Part shown: positions 47,301 to 53,485 of the stretch, piece by piece
How the letters are laid out: the number at the start of each line of letters is the position of its first letter
How positions within the stretch are numbered: the first letter of the stretch is position 1
Assembly (NCBI GenBank): GCA_946894095.1
Contig: OX335665.1
Location: forward strand, 5,962,001 to 6,026,000
From: Incurvaria masculella
Taxonomy: Eukaryota; Arthropoda; Insecta; Lepidoptera; Incurvariidae
Reading direction: 5' to 3'
DNA: 64,000 bases
Notes under the pieces: model-generated
The model's input: only the letters and a program-made list of their open reading frames with translations
What the model was told of the DNA's origin: nothing
Database searches by the model: none
Translations under genes and position numbers: made by a program

Positions 47301-47626
47301 TAATGTGTGTAGGAAAAAAACATTACAATATGGAAATATTTAAGGGTTAAGTTTAAGGGTTCTAATTTTAAGATTTAGTAAGGTACCCAAGTTCAGTTTG
47401 ATAATTCGTTGCGAATAGTTGTCTCAAAATCGCAAAATTATGCTTCGATTGTTAGTTATATTTCTCTGGTATTCTTTTATGCACATGTCACTAAAGTAAT
47501 TTAATACGTACGCACTTAGGTATGTGGTTCAACAAAGAACAGTTCAACTTTACCTTGTATACTTTGTCCATTGAGTATCGCCGCTAAGCCAAACACTAAC
47601 AAACAAACACTTTTGAGTCGACACAT
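20062..47626 (-). CDS. Cht2: family-18 chitinase, probably Cht2, nine exons
   Basis: Complete spliced gene, 508 residues. Exons in order of transcription: 47626-47554, 37511-37347, 28118-27923, 26271-26175, 24847-24632, 23631-23437, 23068-22935, 21870-21695 and 20336-20062; total 1527 nt, all phases consistent. It has a signal peptide (residues 1-24) and a GH18 catalytic domain with the four motifs: KVTLAIGGW (108-116), [11 protein letters not shown] (149-159, proton donor Glu157), [10 protein letters not shown] (220-229) and [12 protein letters not shown] (368-379). It would hydrolyse chitin outside the cell. The C-terminus has a Gly/Ala-rich stretch and a 16-residue hydrophobic tail, suggesting a GPI anchor or membrane anchor; there is no CBM14 domain. 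Signal peptide, one catalytic domain and no chitin-binding domain fit group VII (Cht2), but the group assignment is from memory of the family. Several introns hold duplicated exon pieces. Confidence 0.88.
20337..21694. repeat. Cht2 intron 8: LINE tails in tandem
   Basis: Minus-strand LINE ORF2 C-terminal remnants fill most of this intron. The best is 21670-21400, encoding [20 protein letters not shown] and later [15 protein letters not shown], typical of Jockey/CR1-like tails. To its left, roughly 20690-21310, a unit of about 235-250 bp occurs between two and three times, joining a diverged LINE tail to a 54-bp segment that starts TCACTTGGCTTACCACAG. A hairpin lies near 20572-20665, and a tRNA-like GGTTCAAATCC box near 20464. 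Confidence 0.65.
21695..21870 (-). CDS. Cht2: Cht2 exon 8
   Basis: Encodes residues 359-417 with the fourth GH18 motif [12 protein letters not shown] and NLPEG at its end. Acceptor GTCGCAG, donor GTACGG; phase 2 in, phase 1 out. Confidence 0.9.
21871..22934. other. Cht2 intron 7 with FB-2 MITE and simple repeats
   Basis: Contains ATTCAA repeats near 21977-22002, a GT-rich tract near 22225-22330, and a fold-back FB-2 element at about 22527-22690 (GTTCAAACACGTCAC against GTGACGTGTTT). Related FB-2 copies are at 37100-37268 and 54708-54862. No exon is seen. Confidence 0.6.
22935..23068 (-). CDS. Cht2: Cht2 exon 7
   Basis: Encodes residues 315-358 plus two bases. It starts [12 protein letters not shown] and includes [20 protein letters not shown], the substrate-domain segment before motif IV. 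Acceptor TTTGCAG, donor GTGAGC. Confidence 0.9.
23437..23631 (-). CDS. Cht2: Cht2 exon 6
   Basis: Encodes residues 250-314, 65 codons in phase 0. It begins [13 protein letters not shown] and includes [13 protein letters not shown], the conserved GH18 strand, ending GFMGYNE. Acceptor TGCCCAG, donor GTGAGG. Confidence 0.92.
23632..24405. other. Cht2 intron 5, AT-rich with a LINE-type tail
   Basis: A TTTA repeat at 23669-23690 may be the tail of a minus-strand non-LTR element. The rest, to about 24260, is AT-rich without coding features. Confidence 0.5.
24406..24621 (-). pseudogene. second copy of Cht2 exon 5 (exon 5b)
   Basis: A 216-bp copy of exon 5, about 92% identical (17 differences by my count), with the reading frame and motif [10 protein letters not shown] preserved. 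Amino-acid changes include Thr-Ala to Val-Ile near the start, His to Asn, Leu to Val, Lys to Ala and Asn to Ser. It has a donor (GTGGGT), but the bases before it are the 10-nt remnant GTGAGTGCAC of the exon 5 donor, not an AG acceptor. It cannot be a normal separate exon, and read-through from exon 5 shifts frame. It could be a recent duplicate or collapsed allelic sequence. Confidence 0.8.
24632..24847 (-). CDS. Cht2: Cht2 exon 5
   Basis: Encodes residues 178-249, 72 codons in phase 0, with [15 protein letters not shown] and the third GH18 motif [10 protein letters not shown]. Acceptor GCCGCAG, donor GTGAGT. It was chosen over copy 5b because it has both splice sites. Confidence 0.9.
24848..26174. 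other. Cht2 intron 4 with fold-back elements
   Basis: Contains a near-palindromic element at about 25165-25318, whose arms share the TCACTTGG segment of the tandem units in intron 8, and an FB-1 copy at about 25712-25830. No exon is seen. Confidence 0.55.
26175..26271 (-). CDS. Cht2: Cht2 exon 4 (catalytic motif)
   Basis: Encodes residues 146-177 after completing Gln145. It contains [11 protein letters not shown] with catalytic Glu157 in the DxxDxDxE signature. Acceptor GATTCCAG, donor GTAAGT. It is only 97 bp with no internal ATG, so simple ORF scanning misses it. Confidence 0.93.
26272..27922. other. Cht2 intron 3 with LINE tail and TTAA-1 MITE
   Basis: AT-rich. It contains a short palindrome near 26352-26385, a plus-strand non-LTR 3' tail at about 26995-27166 (GAATGTTTTTTGAGTGCAAT then TAAA repeats), and the TTAA-1 copy listed separately. 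Confidence 0.55.
27167..27690 (+). mobile_element. TTAA-1 MITE, copy 4 (3' end lost)
   Basis: The left end is at TTAA 27167-27170, with GGCGGCCCAACCCGG; the last terminal segment is missing after TTGTATGGGG. Lies in Cht2 intron 3. Confidence 0.8.
27923..28118 (-). CDS. Cht2: Cht2 exon 3
   Basis: Encodes residues 80-144 plus two bases. It starts [19 protein letters not shown] and contains the first GH18 motif KVTLAIGGW. Acceptor CCTTGCAG, donor GTGAGT. The acceptor and the first part of this exon are repeated upstream in the intron. Confidence 0.92.
28119..29275 (-). repeat. tandem array of the exon 3 splice acceptor and exon start
   Basis: About eight units of 121 bp, each carrying the equivalent of the last 25 or so bases of intron 2 and about the first 95 bases of exon 3. 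Exon-start equivalents fall at 28239, 28360, 28482, 28603, 28724 and 28845, each preceded by an intact GCAG acceptor. Two further decayed units (28966 and about 29266) have GCTG. Units retain DPWQDL-like coding, then run into intron sequence. None has the exon 3 donor. A CTG-1 MITE splits the last two units. Confidence 0.88.
28970..29182. mobile_element. MITE family CTG-1, copy 1
   Basis: A 213-bp element with terminal inverted repeats of the CAGGCCTATTCCTGGAATTC type. The inner arms contain AAAACCGCTTTTATAGCGG-like pairs. It splits a unit of the exon 3 array. Other copies: 41553-41782, 43596-44381 (interrupted) and 48478-48644. The flanks suggest a 3-bp CAG/CTG duplication, which would suit PIF/Harbinger-type elements; that is inference. 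Confidence 0.8.
29276..30097. other. Cht2 intron 2: SINE-1 and unassigned sequence
   Basis: Holds the SINE-1 copy at 29417-29822 in plus orientation: box A-like TAGCCTAGTGG at 29432, with the tail AAAAAAAA near 29815. The rest shows nothing recognisable. Confidence 0.6.
30098..30440 (-). repeat. SINE-1 copy, diverged
   Basis: A T-rich left end and a box B-like GGTATTTGAACCC region near 30400. It contains a short TTAGG-type run at 30283-30301. Confidence 0.65.
30441..32380. other. Cht2 intron 2, AT-rich, with a fold-back element
   Basis: No exon. A long imperfect inverted repeat runs from about 31895-31990 to 32135-32240, with GGTTGGTCT-like arms and GGCTGAA and TTCAGCC segments. A related piece occurs near 50840-50930. 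A conserved segment with TCATTCATC and CTCGAAGAAAGGACGA (32250-32330) recurs on the right of the following array and again near 35100-35175. Confidence 0.5.
32381..33830 (-). repeat. 58-bp minisatellite carrying the exon 2 splice-donor sequence
   Basis: About 25 tandem units of 58-59 bp. On the minus (gene-sense) strand each unit has a 6-bp-stem hairpin (GGCTCC, loop, GGAGCC), then CCGCTTG followed by GTAAGATGG. The 18 nt AGCCGCTTGGTAAGATGG are identical to the end of Cht2 exon 2 plus its 5' splice site (37341-37358). The array lies in Cht2 intron 2, downstream of exon 2. Unit variants change GGC to GTC or the loop length. Confidence 0.88.
33831..34197. other. right flank of minisatellite, no gene
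   Basis: Starts with a diverged copy of the segment containing AGTCATTCATC and GCTGCTTGAAGAAAGGA. The remainder is AT-rich. Confidence 0.5.
34198..34795 (+). mobile_element. hairpin element Hairpin-1 with TTAGG loop, copy 1
   Basis: It begins CCGACTTCAAAAAAAGGAGG. After about 350 bp comes a long hairpin whose arms start CCGACTTCAAAGAAAAAGCA and contain TAGTTACGATTTCTGTTATT and its complement. The loop holds four TTAGG units next to TTGATTGGCGCAGCGC. A second copy, inverted, is at 53486-54117. A terminal fragment is at 61456-61495. Confidence 0.78.
34796..35430. other. Cht2 intron 2 spacer with a single minisatellite-type unit
   Basis: A GT/GA-rich tract lies at 34825-34980. At 35047-35079 a lone unit of the 58-bp array type occurs (CAAGCGGCTCCGTAAAAAG), followed by the same TCATTCATC-containing flank as the array. 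No exon is seen. Confidence 0.5.
35480..36430 (+). pseudogene. Jockey/CR1-like LINE, 3' end of ORF2 plus tail
   Basis: An open frame of 131 codons ends at 35898. It has [33 protein letters not shown] and [15 protein letters not shown], the C-terminal region of Jockey/CR1-type ORF2. A 3' UTR of about 500 bp follows, ending AATAAACG and a CTTT-rich tail at 36411-36430. It is 5'-truncated, as is usual for LINE insertions. Confidence 0.85.
36431..36810. other. GC-rich block of unknown origin
   Basis: About 380 bp of markedly GC-rich sequence directly after the LINE tail. It is open in several frames, and the minus strand includes [20 protein letters not shown]. No frame matches a family I recognise. 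It may be a fragment of another non-LTR element. Confidence 0.4.
36811..37346. other. start of Cht2 intron 2 with FB-2 MITE
   Basis: AT-rich, then an FB-2 copy at about 37100-37268 with arms containing TCAAACACGTCAC and GTGACGTGTTT and ends near CGATTGCACGAA and TTCGTGCACTCGG. The exon 2 donor GTAAGA lies at 37346-37341. Confidence 0.65.
37347..37511 (-). CDS. Cht2: Cht2 exon 2
   Basis: Encodes residues 25-79, starting [19 protein letters not shown] and including the [10 protein letters not shown] strand of the GH18 barrel. Acceptor CGTCCGCAG; donor GTAAGA in TTG-GTAAGATGG, the sequence amplified in the 32.4-33.8 kb array. Confidence 0.92.
37512..37869. other. Cht2 intron 1, proximal part
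   Basis: Includes a C-rich tract near 37603-37700. No exon or known repeat is seen. Confidence 0.45.
37870..39214. repeat. 75-bp coding-length minisatellite
   Basis: About 17-18 tandem units of 75 bp (25 codons). Because the period is a multiple of three, both strands stay open for long stretches. The plus-strand unit reads [19 protein letters not shown] then EVEIHK, without any Met. The minus-strand unit reads [18 protein letters not shown] then YEFRLRV. A one-base loss near 38933 breaks the minus frame. Flanking units are decayed. It lies in Cht2 intron 1 and has no plausible start, so I treat it as non-coding. Confidence 0.85.
39215..39943. other. Cht2 intron 1, AT-rich spacer
   Basis: No gene or clear repeat; it begins just after the last array unit. 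Confidence 0.45.
39944..40241 (-). mobile_element. HINE-1 copy 3
   Basis: Reversed copy with GCGAGTCGGACTCGC hairpin at the left, (ACGG)n core at about 40165-40183 and a diverged terminal hairpin ending CTAAAAA. Confidence 0.75.
40430..40785. mobile_element. fold-back MITE FB-3, copy 2
   Basis: About 355 bp with inverted ends of roughly 60 bp. The left arm reads GAGTGGTCAGTCTGAGTTC then CACCTAAATTGGCGTTTACG; the right arm is its complement ending CTGACCACTC. No coding potential. Diverged partner at 10672-11015. Confidence 0.8.
40786..41552. other. Cht2 intron 1 spacer
   Basis: No gene. AT-rich with several T-runs; nothing assigned. Confidence 0.45.
41553..41782. mobile_element. CTG-1 MITE, copy 2
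   Basis: A 230-bp uninterrupted copy with ends CAGGCCTATTCC and GGAATAAGTCCTG and a following CAG. Its interior GAATTAATCAATG matches the empty site of the TTAA-1 insertion in copy 3. Confidence 0.82.
41930..42345 (-). repeat. SINE-1, best preserved copy
   Basis: The minus-strand head at the right contains TAGCCTAGTGG (box A-like) and GGTTCAATACC (box B-like). The tail is the T-run at 41929-41938. It is about 410 bp and a good reference for the family. Confidence 0.82.
42346..43045. other. Cht2 intron 1 spacer and a repeat split by HINE-1
   Basis: No gene. From about 42955 the sequence matches a repeat also at 20405-20530; the HINE-1 copy at 43046 interrupts it, and the repeat resumes at about 43342-43405. 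Confidence 0.55.
43046..43341 (+). mobile_element. HINE-1 copy 4, with recognisable empty site
   Basis: Inserted within T-rich sequence CCAATACTTTT/TCAGA. The unoccupied equivalent at about 20500-20515 shows no target-site duplication, apart from possible T residues. Confidence 0.78.
43596..44381. mobile_element. CTG-1 MITE copy 3, itself interrupted
   Basis: The element parts are 43596-43727 and 44278-44381, flanked by CTG at 43593-43595 and 44382-44384. A TTAA-1 copy sits between the parts. Confidence 0.85.
43728..44277 (-). mobile_element. TTAA-1 MITE, copy 5, innermost of the nest
   Basis: A 550-bp copy with TTAA duplicates at 43728-43731 and 44274-44277. Removing it with one TTAA restores CTG-1 sequence as seen at 41553-41782. 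Confidence 0.9.
44638..45045. repeat. two FB-1 copies in a tandem unit with TTAGG runs
   Basis: A unit of about 185 bp, starting TTGCGAGTAACCATTGTAAG, carries an FB-1 element and ends in AACCT repeats. It occurs at about 44638 and 44826; a third copy continues at 45440-45605 after the hammerhead-bearing element. Confidence 0.75.
45046..45432 (+). mobile_element. fold-back element with hammerhead-like motif
   Basis: About 387 bp with nearly perfect 49-bp inverted ends (starting ATTATTAAAATGTTTTCGG). The interior encodes a YNLRSR-like peptide and, towards the right end, a hammerhead-like core. Such motifs are known in the pseudo-LTRs of Penelope-like retroelements and in retrozymes. The element is inserted between tandem FB-1-containing units. 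Confidence 0.7.
45337..45380 (+). ncRNA. hammerhead ribozyme-like motif
   Basis: In order: stem I strand GAGTC, core CTGAAGA (matches CUGANGA), one extra A, stem II GTCCAC / loop AATGCG / GTGGAC, core GAAA, CGTC with the cleavable GTC, and stem I return strand GACTT. Stem I would be 5 bp (one G-U) and stem II 6 bp. Stem III is essentially absent, so activity would require a dimer with the palindromic ACGU, as proposed for some retroelement hammerheads. The extra A after the core departs from the consensus. Activity is unproven. Confidence 0.5.
45433..46207. other. third FB-1 unit and unassigned sequence
   Basis: The FB-1 copy is at 45480-45598. From 45690 to 45910 a GC-richer stretch is open on both strands but matches nothing I recognise. 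Confidence 0.5.
46208..46516 (+). mobile_element. HINE-1 copy 5
   Basis: Forward copy with a short (CCGT)n core; ends as in copy 1, with AGGGTTCCGT at the left and ACCGGTTTTTTT at the right. Confidence 0.75.
46517..47553. other. Cht2 intron 1, distal part
   Basis: Contains a perfect 30-bp palindrome at 46897-46926 followed by GTAAGT repeats, and a SINE-1 fragment at 47095-47240. No exon is seen before exon 1. Confidence 0.5.
47554..47626 (-). CDS. Cht2: Cht2 exon 1 (signal peptide)
   Basis: Encodes [20 protein letters not shown] and QSIQ plus one base; the hydrophobic core marks a secretion signal. ATG at 47626-47624; donor GTAAAG; phase 1, matching exon 2 (G plus GT gives Gly25). CTTGCAG lies 9 nt before the ATG, so the 5' UTR may itself be spliced there. 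This exon lies 10 kb from exon 2, and its assignment rests on phase match, strand and signal-peptide character. Confidence 0.8.
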
Positions 47627-48197
47627 TTTCACCAGCTGCAAGATTTTATACAAAATTTAAGATTTACACACCAACATTCTAATTGTCACAGATATTTTTT
47701 TAAAGAATTCCGTTTTGAATTTAGAACGCGGTCTCTACGTTGCCGGCGCGCGTGCACATTCACCGAACTGCCGCGCTTTTGACATTTCGAACACGTTCCT
47801 CATAGTAACCGCTTGTTCCAGTGCAATCCAATATAGGCTTTAAAGTGTAGGATAGAAATTCTTGATTCAACTGAGCATACGTTTTAAGAGTCAGCAATTA
47901 TTACAAAACGTCCTTATTGCTGAAACCGTTGAGGCTAATTTCAAATGACAATATTTTTCAAGACAATAGTTTACTCACGACTCTGGAAATAAATGCTATC
48001 AAGGAAACCAGTTCATTGTTAACAGTGGCAAAATATGAAGAGAAAGCTGTTCGATTAATTTCAGAGACTGCCATTTTGTTGAACTGTTACGATATGGATC
48101 GTTGGTAGTTTATTAAAGTTTTAAGTTGCATATGTCACAACGATTTGGTCCAAACTTTCGAATTGCAACTTCGCTAGTGGCTTATAATATCTCTTTT
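47627..48197. other. upstream region of Cht2
   Basis: Probable 5' region of the chitinase gene. A TATAAAAT sequence lies at 47642-47649, but only about 24 bp before the ATG, so it is unlikely to be the promoter of this exon. No other gene is seen. Confidence 0.4.
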
Positions 48198-48675
48198 TTT
48201 ATGCAAGCTGTTATGGATGGCTAACACCACACAACTACCGTTACGATATTAGCCCAATACACCACATTCCCGAAGGAATTAGGTGCCATACCAGGACCTT
48301 CCCTTTATGAGCAGGCTACATTGAACGGGATGGAAAACACGGCCAATTTTTCATTGCCTCTCCGACCATAGTTTCATCTAATGCGACGGTGGGCGAGCGA
48401 GCTCAAACATACTAGTATGGGAAGGGGACCTACTACAGTATTACATAGATTCCGAACCATGGAACACCAGGCCTATTCCTGGAATTCCGTAATCAGGAAT
48501 CATGAATTTTCTTGACAAACAATTCCGTAGCATAGTTTTTCAATTTAATCAAGGTTTTCCGTGGAAATAATCGCTTTGATAACCGCTACAAAGCTGTTTT
48601 CTAGACTCAGGATTCCTGATTACGGAATTCCAGGAATAGGCCTGCAGCTCGCATTCGTGATGACTCGGCGCCACC
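48198..48675 (-). repeat. SINE-1 copy with CTG-1 MITE inside
   Basis: The SINE body runs to 48477, then the CTG-1 copy 4 (48478-48644, 167 bp), then CAGCTCGCATTCGTGA resumes the SINE. The tRNA-like head is missing. Confidence 0.78.
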
Positions 48676-48679
48676 ACCA

Positions 48680-49125
48680 ATGTGGTGAATTTCCTCGAGT
48701 TGGCTGGGCGTAACTATGGCTTTACAAATCTAAGACATAGATGTCTTGGCTTGGGTTTATTTTTTTACTCAATAAAGAAGATATTGTTAATCCAATTCGC
48801 TGTGGAAACGCTTGGCGCATGGTCATCGGATGCGAAAGTTTTTCAGACTGCATTGGAAAACTGCTCATTGAGAATTCCGGTGACCGCTAAGACATTTTTC
48901 ATAAGGCGAATTAGCATGGAAATTCAGAGAGGAAACACACAGAGCATTTTAGGTACTATGGGCAGCTCGGCGGGCATGGAGGATTTTTTTTATTTAGTTT
49001 CGTATAATATTAGTTGTTAGTTTAGTTTAGTAAGTTGCTGGTTTTATTTTTGCTGGATTATTTCATTTTTGTTCGCACTGTTTGTATTATTTGATTCAAT
49101 AAAAATTTCGAAAAAGAAAAAAAAA
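48680..49125 (+). pseudogene. LINE ORF2 C-terminal end with A-rich tail
   Basis: An open frame to 49020 includes FAVETLGAWSSDAKVF and RRISMEIQRGNTQSILGTMG, a pattern I associate with the C-terminus of non-LTR reverse transcriptase proteins. AATAAAA and an A-rich tail end near 49125. It is 5'-truncated. Confidence 0.65.
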
Positions 49126-49256
49126 ATTAATCCAAGCGACACTGTGTATTAGTAATACAATTAAACATTGCAGGAGAAATAATCACATTTACCACTAGCG
49201 AGCATAAGAGGGCGGCAGGGGAATCAGAAACTCGTCCGTTGGGGCGGGGTAGCCAT

Positions 49257-49751
49257 TTTTAGGGTTCCGTACCCAAAGGGTGAAAACGGAACCCTATTAC
49301 TAAGCCTCTTCTGTCTGTCCGTCCGTCCGTTCGTCCGTCCGTTCGTCTGTCCCATGAACCATAATAGGTAGACGCCTGAAATTTTCACAGAGTGTGTATT
49401 TATTTTGCCGCTATCAACAAATAGGTAAAATAAGAAAATAATAAAAATTAAAGGGGGGCCCTATACAAAAAACGGGATTTTTTTGTGTTGATGGTACGGC
49501 ACCCTTCGTGTGCGAGTCCGACTCGCACTTGGCCGGTTTTTTATTAATATGTTTTTAAATGTATAACTGTTGATAAACCTGAATATAAAAATTAATGAAA
49601 AAGGCCATGCGCGCGGCTGTGACAGACGGACAGACGGACGGACGGACGGATGGACGGACGGACGGACGGACGGACGGATAGACGGACGGACGGACAGCGG
49701 AGAGTTAGTAATAGGGTTCCGTTGGTACCCTTTGGGTACGGAACCCTAAGA
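49257..49751. mobile_element. HINE-1 copies 6 and 7, facing each other
   Basis: A forward copy at 49257-49543 and a partial reverse copy at 49612-49751 with a long (ACGG)n core (about 49624-49695). Together they form a large imperfect inverted repeat. Confidence 0.75.
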
Positions 49752-50214
49752 AGCAATTTAAAAGCCTTGAGGATTCGTGGCTCCGTGGTTGAGGCACAGA
49801 ATAAGTAAGAGTGTTGATGTAAACATAATTCTCACCGCTGCTCCAAGGCCATGAAAACCCGTTGGAAGAATAGTGCGCTCTCTTTTCTCCCTATCGTGTA
49901 TCGCTATTGCCTACTCTACATTTAGCAATAATACGGTTTGTAATGGGGGCCAGTTTTAACAAAAATAGCATCATCTGTTCGGGCTAATGACATTTACCTA
50001 TGAATAAACGGGTGTAGCGAGTTCGAAGTTTCTTAATTGCTGAATTGACTGATTGACATTTCATTTGATTTGTTTAAACTTTTGGTATTCAACGTCACAA
50101 AATGATTGATAGATTCGCGAATTCGATCAACTCAGTAAATAAGAAAGAAACTTTACTGGTTTTGCCATGCTTAGATCTAAATGCTGCTGGCAAACAATTT
50201 TTGATAGAACAAGA

Positions 50215-50610
50215 TATTGTGTCTACTGGAAAGAGTGCAGAGGCGGGCAGTGAAGATGGTGGCCTTCATAAGAAATAAATCGCATGAGAGCCGTCTAGGG
50301 GCCTTGGGCCTCACCACGCTGGAGGAACGAATACGTAGAGGCGATCTCATTGAAACATTTAAAATTTTATCAGAACTCTATGATGTGGCAGATCTCAAAC
50401 CGATGTACACAATGAATACCAAATGATCACCTACGTGGACTCACTAAAACTGAACCGAACCTCAAGCAATTCAAACCCGAGGAAACACTTTATAACCAAT
50501 CGTGTGGTTGAGTCGTGGAACAGGCTCCCGGAGGAAGTAATTAGTGCCGCTTCAGTGAACAGCTTCAAAAACAGACTTGACACTTATACAAAAAATCATA
50601 AACTTTAGAC
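50215..50610 (+). pseudogene. LINE ORF2 C-terminal remnant, frameshifted
   Basis: RVQRRAVKMVAFI, LGALGLTTLEERIRRGDLIE and, in a second frame after about 50425, RVVESWNRLPEEVISAASVN and SFKNRLD. This is the conserved end of CR1/RTE-like ORF2 proteins. One frameshift breaks it. Confidence 0.85.
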
Positions 50611-51145
50611 TTTTTACAGGAATAAAAAAAAAACAAGTGCACCCCCAGTTACCAACTCAGATGTACACGCATCAGCTTTAAGCTGCTAGTGTATCGAGAC
50701 AATAATAACAATTTATGGTAAAGAACAATAACAAAATAAACTGCTACCCTCAGGCAAATGGATTAAAAAAAGAAATTACTTAACTAAAAAGATGCTAATA
50801 CAATAATATGTAATGTGTTACAAGTATACTAACATTTTCACGGAGGGGTAGGCAGATATGATAGAGCACCATGCGCAACAATCACAGCATATCTTCTTCA
50901 ACAGGCATGCATGCATCTCCTTATAGGGATCGTACCCATACCACGTGACCGATTTAGAGGGAGGTTCAAAATACAACGATCAGTCGCAAGGGTCAGTGCG
51001 ACGTTGTATTCACGCGGTCAATAATATTCGTCGTAAATGCTAACATTAAACCAGGAATACCTATATACCATATACTTGTGAGCTAGTTTTCATTTCCTGC
51101 CGATATACTTCCTTGTACCGTTCATTCACTAAGATCTCAAATATT
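50611..51145. other. intergenic, no gene seen
   Basis: AT-rich. At 50838-50930 there is a piece related to the fold-back element at 31830-32250. Nothing else. Confidence 0.45.
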
Positions 51146-52842
51146 GATGATTGACGACCAATTCGTTGGTAGGGTCGGGTTGGACGACCAATTCGTTATA
51201 TAGAGTTGGCTTGGACGACCAATTCGTCAGATAAAGTTGACTTAGACGACCAATTCGTTAGATAGAGTTGGCTTGGACGACCAATTCGTCAGATAAAGTT
51301 GACTTAGACGACCAATTCGTTATATAGAGTTGGCTTGGACGACCAATTCGTCAGATAAAGTTGACTTAGACGACCAATTCGTTAGATAGAGTTGGCTGGG
51401 ACGACCAATTCGTCAGATAAAGTTGACTTAGACGACCAATTCGTTAGATAGAGTTGGCTTGGACGACCAATTCGTCAGATAAAGTTGACTTAGACGACCA
51501 ATTCGTTAGATAGAGTTGGCTTGGACGACCAATTCGTCAGATAAAGTTGACTTAGACGACCAATTCGTTAGATAGAGTTGGCTTGGACGACCAATTCGTC
51601 AGATAAAGTTGACTTAGACGACCAATTCGTTAGATAGAGTTGGCTTGGACGACCAATTCGTCAGATAAAGTTGACTTAGACGACCAATTCGTTAGATAGA
51701 GTTGGCTTGGACGACCAATTCGTCAGATAAAGTTGACTTAGACGACCAATTCGTTAGATAGAGTTGGCTTGGACGACCAATTCGTCAGATAAAGTTGACT
51801 TAGACGACCAATTCGTTAGATAGAGTTGGCTTGGACGACCAATTCGTCAGATAAAGTTGACTTAGACGACCAATTCGTTAGATAGAGTTGGCTTGGACGA
51901 CCAATTCGTCAGATAAAGTTGACTTAGACGACCAATTCGTTAGATAGAGTTGGCTTGGACGACCAATTCGTCAGATAAAGTTGACTTAGACGACCAATTC
52001 GTTATATAGAGTTGGCTTGGACGACCAATTCGTCAGATAAAGTTGACTTAGACGACCAATTCGTTAGATAGAGTTGGCTGGGACGACCAATTCGTCAGAT
52101 AAAGTTGACTTAGACGACCAATTCGTTAGATAGAGTTGGCTTGGACGACCAATTCGTCAGATAAAGTTGACTTAGACGACCAATTCGTTAGATAGAGTTG
52201 GCTTGGACGACCAATTCGTCAGATAAAGTTGACTTAGACGACCAATTCGTTAGATAGAGTTGGCTTGGACGACCAATTCGTCAGATACAGTTGACTTAGA
52301 CGACCAATTCGTTAGATAGAGTTGGCTTGGACGACCAATTCGTCAGATAAAGTTGACTTAGACGACCAATTCGTTAGATAGAGTTGGCTTGGACGACCAA
52401 TTCGTCAGATAAAGTTGACTTAGACGACCAATTCGTTAGATAGAGTTGGCTTGGACGACCAATTCGTCAGATAAAGTTGACTTAGACGACCAATTCGTTA
52501 GATAGAGTTGGCTTGGACGACCAATTCGTCAGATAAAGTTGACTTAGACGACCAATTCGTTAGATAGAGTTGGCTTGGACGACCAATTCGTCAGATAAAG
52601 TTGACTTAGACGACCAATTCGTTAGATAGAGTTGGCTTGGACGACCAATTCGTCAGATAAAGTTGACTTAGACGACCAATTCGTTAGATAGAGTTGGCTT
52701 GGACGACCAATTCGTCAGATAAAGTTGACTTGGACGACTAATTCGTTAGATAGAGTCGGGTTAGACGACAGATTCGTTAGATAGAGTCGGGTTGGACGAC
52801 GAATCCGTTAGATAGAGTTGGCTTGGACGACCAATTCGTAAT
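51146..52842. repeat. dimeric satellite array (31-bp monomers, 62-bp dimers)
   Basis: Two monomer types alternate. Both start GACGACCAATTCGT; one continues CAGATAAAGTTGACTTA and the other TAGATAGAGTTGGCTTG. About 26 dimers are nearly uniform, with the rare variants TATATAG and GGCTGGG. The first monomers and the last four (with GGTCGGGTT-like or AGTCGGGTT endings) are diverged, as expected at satellite edges. It lies between Cht2 and Hibadh and is non-coding. Confidence 0.93.
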
Positions 52843-53376
52843 TATTGTCCGTAAGTATTGTCACTATGACGTGGCTACACTGCCGGTGCGCGCTGTACGG
52901 ATGATAGTAGGGATGGTATCAGCCAACCATGTCAGGTAAATCCTTATATTAAAACGCGAAAGTTTGTAAGTATGGATGTTTGTTACTCTTTCACGTAACA
53001 ACTACTAAATGGATTTTAATGAAACTTTACAATAATATAGCTTATGCATCAGAATAACACTAACCCTGCTACTAATAATCCCAGATCGTCGTCTAAATAG
53101 TTATACAATGTAATGTAGCGGAGCCGGGTACCTCAGCTAGTATAACAATAAAGAAAGATAAAACAAGAAAGGTGCATACTCTGGGATTCTTCTAACGCCG
53201 TAAACCACGAGCAGTCGTCGGAGTGAACTTTTAAAATTTAGTACGCGGACTAGTACCGGACTAACAATACAACATTATATTTAGTCCGGCAATAATCCCT
53301 GTATTAAAGCTAGTCTGCCCACTCTGGATACTGATTCTACTGTGGGCTACTAACAACATTAAGGCGTTTAGAGTCG
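52843..53376. other. repeat fragments between satellite and orphan exon
   Basis: The segment 52930-53140 resembles a common lepidopteran dispersed repeat and ends GGTACCTCAGCTAGT; CTAG preceded by a short stem is suggestive of a Helitron 3' end. An FB-1 copy lies at 53220-53335. Confidence 0.5.
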
Positions 53377-53457
53377 TCAAACGACCTTGGCAGAGCCGCC
53401 TTGCAAGTCGGCTTTGACCTTGGGCGTCAGGGCCGAAAGCGCTACACCCGAGCACGC
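53377..53457 (-). pseudogene. orphan terminal exon, possibly serine/threonine dehydratase-like
   Basis: Minus strand: acceptor TTTTTTTTACAG, then 26 codons ACSGVALSALTPKVKADLQG then GSAKVV, and a TGA at 53379-53377. The peptide looks like genuine protein and recalls the region before the Gly-rich CGGN segment near the C-terminus of PLP-dependent serine/threonine dehydratases. That family would normally continue past KVV, so the stop suggests a truncated gene piece. No partner exon is visible in the window. The family assignment is weak. Confidence 0.35.
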
Positions 53458-53485
53458 CTGTAAAAAAAATTTAACAAAAAAAATA

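Noticed and set aside
47642..47649. TATA box of the chitinase gene
   Set aside because: Only about 24 bp before the ATG, which leaves no room for a leader; a spliced 5' UTR at the nearby CTTGCAG is more likely.
51146..52842. CRISPR-like regular repeats
   Set aside because: Eukaryotic satellite: no unique spacers, monomers directly adjacent, no associated genes. The same applies to 32381-33830.
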